Positions 35,495-47,454 of a DNA stretch of 64,000 nucleotides are shown here, one piece after another (positions within the stretch are counted from its first letter, which is position 1; each line of letters begins with the position of its first letter). The notes beneath the pieces were generated by a model. It saw nothing but the letters and a program-made list of their open reading frames with translations. It made no database searches and was not told the DNA's origin. This stretch comes from Ampullaceana balthica. Taxonomy: Eukaryota > Mollusca > Gastropoda > Lymnaeidae. Position numbers and translations under genes: made by a program. The stretch is taken from positions 760,798-824,797 of the forward strand of contig CALYLW010000180.1 of assembly GCA_944989445.1 (NCBI GenBank). Reading direction: 5' to 3'.

Positions 35495-37660
35495 AATATA
35501 TTTATCTATATTGCTCAAAATCGTGTAAAATTGAATGCGGAATACAATATACTAAAAGTTTAGTAAAAACACATTTAGGGCCTTCAGCCCCGAGGAAATG
35601 GACAATGTAAGTGCCCTACAGTAATTTAATATAGGCTCTTAAGTTTTTATATACCCAGTTTGGTCAAAATCCAGTTATTTTCTCATTATCAAACAATTAA
35701 ACTAATTTTTATTTAGCTAATATAAGAAAAAATACATTCGGTTCAAGATGTACATTTTAAAACCTGTTAATTTAAATTCAGTTTCATCGTGAATATATTT
35801 TGAAAAATCCCTAAAAACTGAGTGGGAAACAATATCGAATATACAAAAAAAAGACATTTGGGGCCCCCGGCCAATTCGATGTAAAATGTAAATTTCAAAA
35901 TGCTGTGCATTTTAATTGAGTTTCATCATGGATATATTTCTCAAGAACGTTAAAAATAGAATGGCAAATAATATCTCAAACAAATACGAAAAAAAGACAT
36001 TTGGGGCCACCAGCATTGAACAATTGGACATTAGAAGTGCAGTGCTCTTTATTATTTTAATATGTGCAACCAATGTTTTTATATACAAAGTTTGGTTAAG
36101 ATCTATTCATTTACTCAGTAGATAACGCATAAACTAATTTTTATATAGCTCATATAAGCAAAAAACGACATTAAGGGCCCCAGGGCCCATTTAGTGCAAT
36201 ATATCAAGCTCAAAACACGTGTTTTATTTTAATCAATTTCATTGTGGATATATGTATCTATATTTCTCAAGATCTTTAATTAATGAATGGAGAATAAAAA
36301 TCGTAAACGTTTGTGAAAAAAGACATTTTGGGCAGCCAGCCACGATGAAATGGACATTACGAAATTAGTGCCCTATAATATTTCAATATAGGCTACCACA
36401 TTGTTATATACAAAGTTTGGTTAGGATCCATCAATTTACCTAATAGCTAACGCTTAAAGTAATTTTTATATAGCTTATATAAGAAAAAAATCATATTATG
36501 GGCCGCCGGCGCCTCATGAGTCATGAGTGTTAAATTTTGCAAAAGAAGTTGCCAGTGACCATCGCAGGAGCGTACTCAAAAGTTTCATGTCGATCGGATG
36601 AATGGTTTAGTCATCTGTAAAGGAAATGCATACTTACATACATACATACTTTCATTGTTATATATATATATAGATATAAGGGAAAATACATTAAGGGTCC
36701 CCCGGGCTCATTCGGTTCAAGATGTACATTTTGAAAACCTGTTTATTTAAATTCAGTTTCATAATGGATATATTTCTCAAGAACGTTAAAATAGAATGGC
36801 AAATAATATCTCAAACATATAGGAAAAAAAGACATTTGGGGCCCCCGGCCCAATCGATGTAAGATGTAAATTTTAACATGCTGTTCATTTTAATTGAGTT
36901 TCATCGTGGATATATTTCTCAAGGTCATTAAAAATAGAATGACAAATAATATCTAAAACATATTCGAAAAAAGACATTTGGGGCCCCCAGCCCTGAACGA
37001 TTGGACGTTAGACGTGCAGTGCCCTTTTTTATTTTAATATGGGCTTCCAAGTTTTTATATACAAAGTTTGATTAAGATCCATTCATTTACTCAGTAGCTA
37101 TCACAAAAAGTAATTTTTATATAGCTCATATAAGCACACACAAAAACGACATTAAGGGCCCCAGGGCCCAATAAGTGCAAGATGTCAAGTTCAAAACACC
37201 TGTTTTATTTCAATCAATCTCATAGCTGATATATTTCTTTATATTTATCTAGATCTTTAATACTTGAATGGTGAATAAAATCTTAAGCGTTTATGAAAAA
37301 AGACATTTTGGGCCCCAAGCCCCGAAGAAATGGACACTAGGAAATTAGTGCCCTAAAGTATTTCAATATTGGCTACCAAGTTGTTATATACAAAGTTTGG
37401 TTAAGATCTATCAATTTATCTAATAGCTTAAAGTAATTTTTATATAGCTCATATAAGAAGAAAATCATATTATGGGCCCTCGGCGCTCCACGAGTGTTAA
37501 ATATTGCAAAAAAAGTAGCCAGTTACCATCCCAGGAGCGTACTCAAAAGTCTCCAAAAGTTTCATGTCCATCGGGTGAATGGTTTAGTCAGCTATAAAGG
37601 ACATACATACATACTTTGATTTTTATATGTATATATTATTATGAGATACAGAAGTTTCTT
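35495..37660 (+). repeat. Diverged direct repeats of about 430 bp with GGGCCCC motifs
   Basis: Recurrent words AAGACATTTGGGGCCCCC, TTTTATATAGCTCATATAAG, GTTTCATCGTGGATATATTT and TATATACAAAGTTTGGTTA occur in a fixed order. Blocks end TTTCATGTCGATCGG...GAATGGTTTAGTCA then CATACATACTT. Resembles the inner part of a non-autonomous transposon family; reverse copies at 47455-48900. No coding frame recognised. Confidence 0.7.
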
Positions 37661-37689
37661 CTTTAAATCTCTTCACTGTTCAGCTCTAT

Positions 37690-38970
37690 GACTCTATGAG
37701 AAAACGGTTTGCTTCATTTTTGACACAGTTACATCGAAATTGGGGCCTTTGATGTCAGACAGTCAGGGCAACTTGGGTGCTTTCTTCATGGTCCAATCAA
37801 TTTAGCAGCTTTGCTTTGATGTTCACTAGAGTGGAAAATCTTTGTTGACAAAGGTGCGTTGTTGCAAAAGCAACAACGTTTTGACGGCCTACTCATGTGC
37901 AATATTGAAAGCCTTTGCAGTATTTGACATCCAAAAATGTGTCAGATCTCCTTTGATTGCAAATTCAATACGTGCCTCAATATTGGATTGAAGTTTAAGA
38001 AGTGTTGCTGCCAATCCTTGAGGCTCATCTGATACATCCGCAATGTCACATCAAAAGGTATTTACAATCCACCTGACATGTGAATCAATAACTGGACAGT
38101 AAACAGTGAACCGCTTTTTGAGCTTGGTCAGATATCTGATAACTATATTCTCGATGTCGTCAAAAGTACAATGCAAACTTTGAAAAGGTCACTAACTTGT
38201 TTCTTTCTGCTTTTTTTCCTAATAAGAAAGCTTTAATCCAAATGCTTTTAATCTTTTCTCTGGCTGAGATTTATACTGATTATTTTTTCCCTGAAATTCT
38301 TTGTTCAACGCATTCACATGCTCAAAAATGTCAGCTATAATAAGTATGTGAGATGTACAACCCAATAATAGTTCCTAAACTTCTATGCTAGAGCATGCTT
38401 TTGACTAATAAGAATTTTTTGAAGTTCCGCTTTCAGGGCCCACACTCTGTTCAGAGCATTGCCGAGTGAACGCCACCGTACCTCGGTGTGAAAAGTAGGT
38501 CTGTATATTCAGCCTCACCATCTTTACATAAATCACGAACTTGTCACGTTTGCAGTGCATGTGATTTATGGAAATTTACTATCTGGATAGCATCATGGAT
38601 GTTGACCTCCAGTTCAGGTTCCAAATATTTCACAAGCAGAGCTTGACAATGGGTCATACAGTGGTTAACTTCAATTTTGGGATTCTTCCCTCTTGCGAAA
38701 GCCGAAAAACCACGTAAACGGCCAAACCTAGCTGGAGCTCCATCAACAGACACAGCAATACAGTCTTACCATTTTAAATTAAACTTATCAAAGTACTCAT
38801 TAACTTCATTTAATACATCAATTCCTTTACATCTTAATTCGAGAAAGGCACAAAACAACATTTCCTCTTCAATTATTTGAAAAACTTTGTGGCGTACATA
38901 TACCATAGGTATTACTAATGACATCGGTGGTCGCATCAAGCTGAATACCAAATAATTTACTGGCATTTAT
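37690..38970 (-). pseudogene. ZBED/SCAND3-like hAT transposase pseudogene
   Basis: Minus strand pieces in order: RPPMSLVIPMVYVRHK, EEMLFCAFLELRCKG and NEVNEYFDKFNLKW (38966-38766), SVDGAPARFGRLRGF and HCMTHCQALLVKYL (38753-38544), then EVRWRSLGNALNRVWALKAE and later heavily stopped segments to about 37690. These match the catalytic and helical insertion parts of ZBED-like hAT transposases. Many stops; the BED finger is not seen. Confidence 0.8.
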
Positions 38971-39212
38971 AGAGTGAGTTTTCTGGAAGGAACCGGTTAA
39001 ATAGTGGACTTATCTTCAAAGCGTAGACGTACACATGACGGATTTTAAAAGCATTTAGCGGATTTCATATGTCCCAATGGGTCTGCATTACCCCAAAGAA
39101 TTCCCTTTTTACCCAAATGGGATAATTTACCCCTGTTCGCCGACCCCTGCTCTAGTGTTTCAAGATTTAAATAATGGTGCTACTTTGAATATCCTGCATT
39201 AATGAATCAGGC

Positions 39213-40212
39213 AGCTTTTTTTTAAATCCTTTATCCTCGTGGTGTCTGCGGCGGACCTTGCTTGCTTGCTTGCTTGTCGCCAAAACTTTTGATCGATTTT
39301 TAACCCACTTGCTCGCAAGATAGCGAGCTGAAATTTTGCAGGCAGTTTCGTACCGATGATAAAAACAATGTATCAAAATTTCAGATCGATCGCATGTACC
39401 GTAATTAAATTATTGATTTTTTAGATTATTTTATTTATTCCTATGTATCATGCTATTTTTTGAGATAGAGCGTCGCGGTGCGTATTATATTGAACAACCT
39501 TTCTGTCGCGCAACAAGGTGCGTATTTTATTGACAGCTCTTTTTATAAACATATTCTGATCGGTGCGCATTATATTAAACATGTTTTACGACTCAACTGC
39601 AATTTTGTATTTCTGGATGGTCTGGCGCTGCGTATTATAATGAACATTCTTTTAGTTACTTCTCGTACATAAAGGATTTATAGTCAAAAACTTGGTTTTT
39701 TACGGGTTGTTTTTTTTAAATCCTTTATATTAACTCGTGGTGTCTGCGGCGGACCTTGCTTGCTTGCTTGCTTGTCGCCAAAACTTTTGATCGATTTTTA
39801 ACCCACTTGCTCGCAAGATAGCGAGCTGAAATTTTGCAGGCAGTTTCGTACCGATGATAAAAACAATGTATCAAAATTTCAGATCGATCGCATGTACCGT
39901 AATTAAATTATTGATTTTTTAGATTATTTTATTTATTCCTATGTATCATGCTATTTTTTGAGATAGAGCGTCGCGGTGCGTATTATATTGAACAACCTTT
40001 CTGTCGCGCAACAAGGTGCGTATTTTATTGACAGCTCTTTTTATAAACATATTTCTGATCGGTGCGCATTATATTAAACATGTTTTACGACTCAACTGCA
40101 ATTTTGTATTTCTGGATGGTCTGGCGCTGCGTATTATAATGATCATTCTTTTAGTTACTTCTCGTACATAAAGGATTTATAGTCAAAAACTTGGTTTTTT
40201 ACGGGTTGTTTT
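39213..40212 (+). repeat. Two tandem 498-bp units of the AAATCC family
   Basis: Unit 1 (39213-39711) and unit 2 (39712-40212) are nearly identical: GTGTCTGCGGCGGACC, CTTGCTTGCTTGCTTG, AAATTTTGCAGGCAG, TTTCAGATCGATCGCATGTA, TCGCGGTGCGTATTATATTG, GGATTTATAGTCAAAAAC. I saw only a handful of differences. A different subfamily from the 28-34 kb array. Confidence 0.9.
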
Positions 40213-40224
40213 TATTTCTTCTTT

Positions 40225-40790
40225 AAAATTTGTTATAGTTTATCTATGTTTTCTTTGGTATATGGGCCCTATACCAAAGATGCATAATATTTTAGTATAG
40301 GTCTCACCAAAGTAAGATAGCATTTAGTTTTATATTCTTGTTACATTTGTAAAAAGCTTTATTATTAAGGCTAAATTTGTTTATGATTTGGTATTACTTC
40401 ATTGAAATGGGGATTCAATGATAATTTCTCATCAAATATTACTTTGCATATTTAGTTGGACTACCATGAATGAAGTAGCTAGCATTTATTTATTTTTCAT
40501 TGTTGCTTTTAACAGTTGCCACCTTTCTGGGTGGAAAGACGTACTCCAATTATTTATTTTCCCATCCTTGCAATTGACTTAAGTGTTTTTGTAAGAATTC
40601 GCCTTTCTTGTTCTGATTCAACTGTTCTTCTCATTGCACAAACATCAGCAAAAAAACATAAATCTTGTTTCTGATGAGATGCTCTTGGGTAAATCATGTA
40701 TGTAAATTCAGAAGAGTTGTGGGGCCTAGGATAGTTCCATGTGGAACTCGTGAGTTTTTAATATCATTAAGTCAACCTTTGATGAAAGGG
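40225..40790 (-). mobile_element. LINE reverse-transcriptase relic
   Basis: Minus strand, with shifts and stops: GTILGP, then YINDLPKSI-like and FFADVCAMRRTV (decayed FADD catalytic box), LKSIARMGK/GWEN, FHPEKWQLLK, LGVIFDEKLS-like and YLTLVRPILKYYASLV-like. This is the palm/thumb order of Jockey/CR1-type non-LTR reverse transcriptases. One catalytic Asp of FADD is lost. Confidence 0.7.
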
Positions 40791-41214
40791 TTAAATGTAT
40801 AACTGTTGACACTGTGCTTGCTGAATGTCTCACCATGTCATTGCTATCGGAGGGAGCGAGGACTCTAGACACGTGTGTGTCATGCTGACAATGTCAAGGG
40901 GAGCTTATCTCAAGTAGACGATCTGACCAATGTAATTAATTTTAACCAAAAAATCGTCGTCCCCAGCATACCATCTGCTGGAGTGCCCCAAATATCCCTG
41001 GCAGGATGTGTGTTTGCAATTACACAACATTTAATCAGCAACCGTTTTATTGTGGTCGTCCATTAGATAAAAGGTAAGTGTTGCTATAGCAACCATCTTA
41101 CCATGATAATCGATTAGAACAAATAATATTTTTTTCTGATTTCTTGTAATATTTCTATGCAACCCATTCGGTTCCTAGAATGCCATCCTTAGATTAGCAA
41201 GTCTAAAGTCTAGA

Positions 41215-41297
41215 GTACCGCCTCCGTTAAACAAGTCTAGAATACCTCCTCAGATATACAAGTCTAGAATACCACGTCAGATGTACAAGTTCGGAAT
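41215..41297. repeat. 27-bp degenerate tandem repeat, about 3 copies
   Basis: Unit around ACAAGTCTAGAATACC with varying CCTCAGAT joints. The wider 40791-42130 interval has no gene I can see; 41380-41690 is a loose AT-rich ATCCAGATTAA repeat and 41908-41965 a GT/GA-rich tract. Confidence 0.7.
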
Positions 41298-42245
41298 ACA
41301 GACACATGATCAATTCTAAAATGAAGTTCAGTGCTAGAAAATAGATGGGAATAAAAAGGAACACTATCTATTCGATAATCCAGATTAATTTTTTTATGTT
41401 ATTTTCCAAATTAACACTTTCAACTATGCAATTAAATTAACATATACTATTATATCATCCAGATTAGATGGTTTATTTTTATATTCCAGATTTACATATT
41501 CATTTCAAAATCTACACTAATTCTTTCAACTCTGCAATTCAGATAAACCTATTCTATAATATAAACCAGATTAGCGTATTTATTCTATAATATATATTAA
41601 AACGTTCAATGCTATAAATAAAATCAGTATGTTTATTTCAATAACATTGATTACAATGTTTACTTCTATAATCCAGATTAACATGTGATGATTGGAAGGC
41701 AACGAAACCCGCCCCTCTCCCCCCGCCTTACAACGTCACGACTGAAGAGATGAAGTTAATCAAGTCTATGCCAACAAGGTAAATATAGCTGTGTGACGTC
41801 ACTCTATATAAACTTGCTTGCAGTGTCTTTAAAACTTGGTTTACATACAAGGGATAAACAACAACTTTTGATAGGCCTTTAATTGGTTGGTATTACAGGA
41901 GTCGTGTCTGTGTGTGTGTGAGAGAGAGGGAGAGGGTATATGTGTGAGTGTGTGTGTGAGTATGTGCGTCAGTGTGTGGTAGTTGCGTTGTTCTTTTCTC
42001 AACAAACAAATAAAAAGATTAACCTTTGTGCGTCTTTTGGGGTGGGGGCAAGCTTTAAAAATTGTGACCTCGTTAGCCATATGATGATTCTGAACAAGTT
42101 GATGATGATGATGGTGATGGGGATGATGATGGTGAGGAGGATCAGTGGCGTAACAACGGGTTGGCATCGGGGCAGTTGCCAAGGGCGCCAGCTCAAAAGG
42201 GCGCCACTAAATCTATAAATTTTTTAATTTTTATTTAAATAAATA

Positions 42246-42908
42246 CAGTCGGACCTCTCTAAGTCGAACTCAAAAGGACCCGAAAAATATCGACTTACGG
42301 AGTTTTTGAGTTAGGGAAAATGGCGTAATAGCGATTAATCAAGGACAATGTTGATATGAATGATATTGAGAGGTGGGGGGAAAGCCATACCGGCTAGTGG
42401 GCTTGACATGAAAGAGAGGCGGTGTCTGATGTTTCATACGAAGGAGCCAACTTACTTAAACATACCGACACAAGCCCGTGACAGGAGACACATTCCCTCC
42501 CCTCCCCTACTTTACTCCCTCCACAGTGGTATGGGGGGATAAGGTTTTTCTTTTTAAAAGAGTTACAGCATGCAGCAAAGTGACGCGAATTAGTTACCAC
42601 TCCTTTTTTTTTCTTGTCATTTTTTGTACTTGCAAGGATCGCTTAATCCCTCATGGAATGCACTACAATAAGAATTTACGTCCATTTACGTGGCTCTACG
42701 GAACACGTGTTCTGAAATGTCAATCCAGAATAATAACCCAAACGCCTAGGAAAATTCGACTAAGAGAGGTTGAAAGCCAAAAATCTTGGAGTTAAGGAGA
42801 TCTAAAATACATTTCATTAGTCTTATGGAATTCGGCCGGGACCTAACAATTAATTCGATATAGGGAGGTTTTGGACTTAGGGAAGTTCGACTTAGCGACG
42901 CCCGACTG
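42246..42908. mobile_element. Nested pogo/Tigger-like MITE
   Basis: Ends CAGTCGGACCTCTCTAAGTC and, on the other strand, CAGTCGGGCGTCGCTAAGTC; TA on both sides (42244-42245, 42909-42910). No transposase motif recognised in its 663 bp. Confidence 0.82.
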
Positions 42909-43314
42909 TATTTCACTTTTATCCTCGATAAGCAAAAAAAGTGAATAATTAATTAAATTAAATATATTTCATTTAAATCTATTATAATATTTTGTATTAA
43001 ATTTGTGGCCTTTGCGGGGCTTCTTATCATACAAATGTCAATATAATTTTACAATCGTTCTTTTAAAAAGAAAAATCTTACTATCCCCATCCCACTGTCG
43101 AGGGAGTAAAGTGGGGGAGGGGAGGGAAGGTGTCTCCTCTCACGGGCTTGTGTCTGTATGTCAAAGCAAGTTGGCTCCTTTCAGATGAAATATCTCTTTC
43201 CTTTCAAGCTGTTCCCACCCACTTTTCTCAATATCAACATTGCCCTTGATTAATCTGCGCCTATGACGCCAGTTTCCCTAACTCAAAAGCTAAAAAAATA
43301 ATAAAGAGCAATTT

Positions 43315-43980
43315 ATAATTGAAATTAAATGCTTTAAACACCAAATGATTGAACTATTGCAGAACAAAAAACCCGATGACATGTTTCATTTAGATCTTCT
43401 AAATGTTCTCGCAAAATGGTAATTGTAGCAATCGTACCCGAATATCGAACAAGCTCTGAAAACATTTCTTACAATGCTAACCACAGTAGCCACTGCTGAA
43501 AGGAGTTTAAGCAAACTAAAAATTATCAAAAAGTACTTGATATCGACTTCAGGTCAACAACGCACATCATCTCTAGCTCTTCACATCATCTCTAGCTCTT
43601 CACATCATCTCTAGCTCTTCACATCATCTCTAGCTCTTCACATCACCTCCAGCTCTTCACATCATCTCTAGCTCTTCACATCACCTCTAGCTCTCCACAT
43701 CATCTCTAGCTCTTCACATCATCTCTAGCTCTTCACATCATCTCTAGCTCTCCACATCATCTCTAGCTCTTCACATCATCTCTAGCTCTTCACATCATCT
43801 CTCGCTCTTCACATCATCTCTAGCTCTTCACATCATCTCTAGCTCTTCACATCATCTCTAGCTCTTCACATCATCTCTAGCTCTTCTTTCCATTGAAAGT
43901 TAACTTACCAGTCAAATAAACTTGGATGAAATAATCACTAATTTTGTAAACATTAAAGCAAGAAAAGTTAAGCTTTGAAC
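43315..43980 (+). pseudogene. hAT transposase C-terminal (hATC) domain split by a minisatellite
   Basis: KCFKHQMIELLQNKKPDDMF, a stop, YPNIEQALKTFLTMLTTVAT then AERSLSKLKIIKKYL and SGQQRTSSLAL form the hATC dimerisation motif. The frame is then interrupted by the 19-bp repeat 43564-43886 and resumes as LALLSIES, stop, LTSQINLDEIITNFVNIKAR to TGA near 43977. The N-terminal domains are absent. Confidence 0.8.
43564..43886. repeat. 19-bp minisatellite grown from a transposase codon run
   Basis: About 17 copies of ACATCATCTCTAGCTCTTC. A single copy of the same words encodes the SSLAL of the hATC motif at the join. Confidence 0.95.
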
Positions 43981-44496
43981 CTTTGATATAGGACTATAGG
44001 ACATAGGAGTGGATCGGTGGAGTGTTACTTAAATTTACTTTTAATTCTGAGTTTCAAACCGTTATGTATGAGATAGTGAGTATGACACATTGACTCTATT
44101 GTTTTTATTTACAATACATGATAATCCAAGTTTTGCAGTAGATTTATTAACGTAACAATATTCCGTTTAATCTACCAATTTATTTTGTATTATATAGTAA
44201 ATAATAAACTGCAAATTAGTATTGTTCCTGTCTTATGCATTTTTTATATTCACGTTGTATGACTGTCACTGTCATACTATGTTATTATTGTCATAAATAA
44301 AATAAGAAAAATTATATTATTTTTTCTAACAAATGAAAAAATCGCTAAGCTGAAACTTGTCAATTTTTCAAGGACGTTAAAAATAAATTAGCCAAGGGCG
44401 CCAAAAACCTAGTTACGCCTCTGAGGAGGATGGTTTCTTGTATAGCGCTAAGAGATGAATAAAAAAAATTAAGTCAATTATAAAACGATTTATGAT

Positions 44497-45080
44497 CACC
44501 GTATATACTCGTTCTATAGCCCGTTCGTTCATAAGCCGACCCCCCCCCCTATTTGGAAGAGAAAAGTATTAAAAGTGTTTATCCCGCTCGCAAGCCGACC
44601 CCCGAAAAATAATAGGGTAGCTTAAACAAAATGGTACACATTTTTTTTAAACTACAAGATAAATCGGTCATTATGGTTGTTAACTTTTTACTGCATATCT
44701 TTTGTCTTTGTGCTATTTGTTAGGCAAGATTTACCGGTATTTTTTTTAAAGTCTTTGGTAAACAGTGATGAAAGCACGTACATTAAAATTCGTTGTTGAA
44801 AACAAAATTTGTAAAACAATTTATTAAAACGTTAACAAAATTAAATAAAATGATTAAATAAGGTAAGTGCAGATGTATAATAATATATTTTAGCTTCTGG
44901 TAAGGCAGTCGAATCTTGTAGAATGTAGAAAAGGACCTTGATGATCTACAATCACAACACCGATATTCAATATCCATGCAGAAATACTTTAATGACCCGC
45001 TCGTAAGCCGACCCCCCCCCCAACTTTTCCCACTAGATTTTGTCCAAAAATGTCGGCTTGCGAAGGAGTATAAACGGTAA
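44497..45080. mobile_element. Non-coding element with ACCGTATATACTC ends
   Basis: Left end ACCGTATATACTCGTTC and, on the other strand, ACCGTTTATACTCCTTCGC. Subterminal CGCAAGCCGACCCCC/GTAAGCCGACCCC recur near both ends. No target duplication identified and no coding motif. Confidence 0.55.
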
Positions 45081-45547
45081 AATAAGTCATATGGCATTGA
45101 TTTAAGCCTATAAAAATGTAATTATCTAATTTTGAGACAATTTTATAATGGTAAAGAGCACTAGGGAACTGATTCAATATGGTATTTATTTAATACATAA
45201 AATTTGTTGAAATTTAACTAGCGACTAAAATGTTGGGTCTAAAATTGTGATGAAAAAAAAAGGTATAAAATTTTTAATACACCGACGCCAAATTGGTTTT
45301 CTTTTCCGAGTTGTCCGAAATAAACAATATGGTGAAATTGATTGTTGCCATGTGATGTCAACAAATTTTGTACACATTACAACACATACATTCATTGGCT
45401 TTTGATAATCAAAATCCACGTTGGTAAACAATAAAACTACATAATTTAACGCCATCGTTATTTCTTCTCAAAATAGCGCATAATTTCGGCTTTTCTTATT
45501 AATATAATGTTTTCGTTACAGAAAACAACTTGAACATGAACTTGAAC
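45081..45547. other. No gene seen
   Basis: AT-rich; nothing recognised. Confidence 0.5.
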
Positions 45548-45835
45548 TATCCCTTAGCCTTAACGCGTCGTTAGGTCGTTAGGCATCACCGTGTATTGCA
45601 CACTATCTCACGCCATTTGTCCCGGTCCTGTGCTGCCTTTTGAGAGTCGCTGAATGACAGGTCGGTCTACTCTTTGATATCGTCTTCCCATCTCTTCCTT
45701 TGTCTGCCTCTTTTCCTTTCTGTCTGGACTGTGCCTTGCCTTATAGTCTTTGCGAGACCTCCAGATCTTGCCACGTGTCCGTACCATCGTAGTTTTCTCT
45801 TCTTAATTGAGGTTTGAAGGTCCTCATCTACGAGT
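45548..45835 (-). mobile_element. LINE 3' end (reverse-transcriptase C-terminus)
   Basis: The minus strand encodes VDEDLQTSIKKRKLRWYGHV, ARSGGLAKTIRQGTVQTERK, RGRQRKRWEDDIKEWTDLSF then SDSQKAAQDRDKWREIV, the conserved tail of a common mollusc LINE. A 5'-truncated copy. Confidence 0.8.
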
Positions 45836-45864
45836 AAGTTACTTTTTTAGATAAGCCCTGGGCC

Positions 45865-45922
45865 AGTTAAAACTTAAAGGTGAGCCGCATTTGGCCCACT
45901 GGCCAGACTTTGGGAACCCCTG
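45865..45922. mobile_element. Single hAT terminus
   Basis: On the other strand CAGGGGTTCCCAAAGTCTGG is a hAT terminus; no matching left end or duplication was found. Confidence 0.5.
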
Positions 45923-46109
45923 ACTTGAATGAGCCTGCAAAATGCAAGTCGGTATGTTAGTGATTAGTATGTTGGTTTTTTTATAGTACAGTAAAAATTA
46001 AATTAATCCAATATAATTAAAAGGTTAATATTAAAGTGATATTCAACATTGTCTAAAAATGAAATAATGTTGGTTTAATACGTCCTGAGGAATACGATTA
46101 AACTGTGAA

Positions 46110-46200
46110 TGTGTGTGTGTGTATATGTGTGTGTGTGTATGTGTATGTATATGTGTGTGTGTGTGTGCGTGCGTGAGCGTGCGTGCGTGCGTGTGTGTGG
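46110..46200. repeat. (GT)n microsatellite
   Basis: TG-rich run with A and C interruptions. Confidence 0.95.
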
Positions 46201-46204
46201 CATC

Positions 46205-46640
46205 TGTCCTTCTACGAAAGACGATAGATTTATCTTTATTGTTTGCAGCTCTTGGTGTGGTTGATGAGACGAATCCTCGAGTGGCAGTCTCTTCTACATG
46301 TCACACACACGAATGCGGTTGGCCAGTGTTCCCTGGCCTTCCTTCTCGCTCTTTTTTCAGCTGTTTCCGCCCTGGTTTGTTCCTCGGCTCTTAGTGATCC
46401 TTCTTTCACTATAGCCTGCCACGTGGACTTATCCTCTGCCAGGTTTTCCCAGTTTTGTATTTTAAAGGTTGGCTACTTTCATGTCTCTTCTGCACATGCC
46501 CGTGAATCTGAGACGTGACCTACCAACCGACCTTTTCCCTGTCGCCAGCTCGCTGTGTAGCTCATCCTAGGTTTTGCGACCATTTTGCATTCGTTTGACG
46601 TGTCCAACCCATCGGAGGGGTATTTGACTTAATTAATATG
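46205..46640 (-). mobile_element. LINE 3' end of a second lineage
   Basis: The minus strand, with shifts, gives LHSELATGKRSVGRSRLRF, MCRRDMKVANLKYKTGKTWQ then a KKER-rich stretch and a C-terminal CD..EETATRGFVSSTTPRAAN segment. The GRxxLRFxxxCxRDMK pattern with a later Cys/His finger is a LINE tail different from 45548-45835. Confidence 0.65.
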
Positions 46641-47454
46641 GCTGGAGTGCTGCTCAAGCTTGTTTGAGCCAGGACACCCGTGCTGGGTACTTTCTCTTGT
46701 CATTTGATGTCTAGAATATATATTTAAAAAATTATACTTTTAAGTTATACTTTACTTTATCTGTAAGTTTATTTCACTTGGGCCATTGCACACAAAATGT
46801 ACTCACTCATTACTGAATACTTTTTAATTAAATGTTGAATTATTAATAACAACATAACGCAATTCTCAATTTCATTCACAAATGTCAAAAAATAATTTTG
46901 ACCACGTATCTTGCGACAATTGTAAATTGTAATGAACTATTTTAACGCAGCAATAAAATAAAGTAAGTATCTTTTAAAAAAGACCAATGCTTTGTACTAC
47001 TAAAAAAAACTAAATAAAGATTTTATTAATGTAACGTTTTATAATAACCTGACTGCTCAATTTATAATGCGTGCATCAAATTATACGCACCGAGATTAAT
47101 TGTATTTGAAAGCACACCGCTCAAAATAAAGTCTTGAAAAAGAAAATACTGAACCAAAATAATTCTTTTTGGACTTCCGTCTAAAGTCGTTCAATGTGAA
47201 ATAATATTTGAATTATATCTTTTTTTTTCTCTACATTTTAAAGTATTTTAATTTACGGCTTACAGGCAAAAGTGACAACTACGAAAACTATACTAAAACT
47301 ATATGCAGGTTAAAAGCAACCATCCAATAAAATTTGGTCGTTAACTATTGTTTGGTTTTAACGCGACTGTGTAACAAAGAGTTGAAACTTACAAACATAC
47401 AATTAACATAAAAACATACATGCAAACATACACCAAAAAAACACAAATTTGGCT
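46641..47454. other. No gene seen
   Basis: AT-rich, no recognisable frame or repeat. Confidence 0.5.

Larger units (their letters stand above)
33862..39149 (-). mobile_element. hAT element with perfect TSD, enlarged by nested insertions
   Basis: Ends CAGGGCTCGGCAAAGA and, on the other strand, CAGGGGTCGGCGAACAGG. CTCTAGTG flanks both sides (33854-33861 and 39150-39157). A decayed transposase remains at 37690-38970; 34210-37660 is filled by later insertions. Confidence 0.87.
42143..44423 (+). mobile_element. hAT transposon with perfect 8-bp TSD
   Basis: Ends CAGTGGCGTAACAACGGG and, on the other strand, CAGAGGCGTAACTAGG, with AGGGCGCCA-type subterminal repeats. AGGAGGAT is duplicated at 42135-42142 and 44424-44431. 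It contains a nested Tigger-like element and a transposase C-terminus. Confidence 0.9.
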
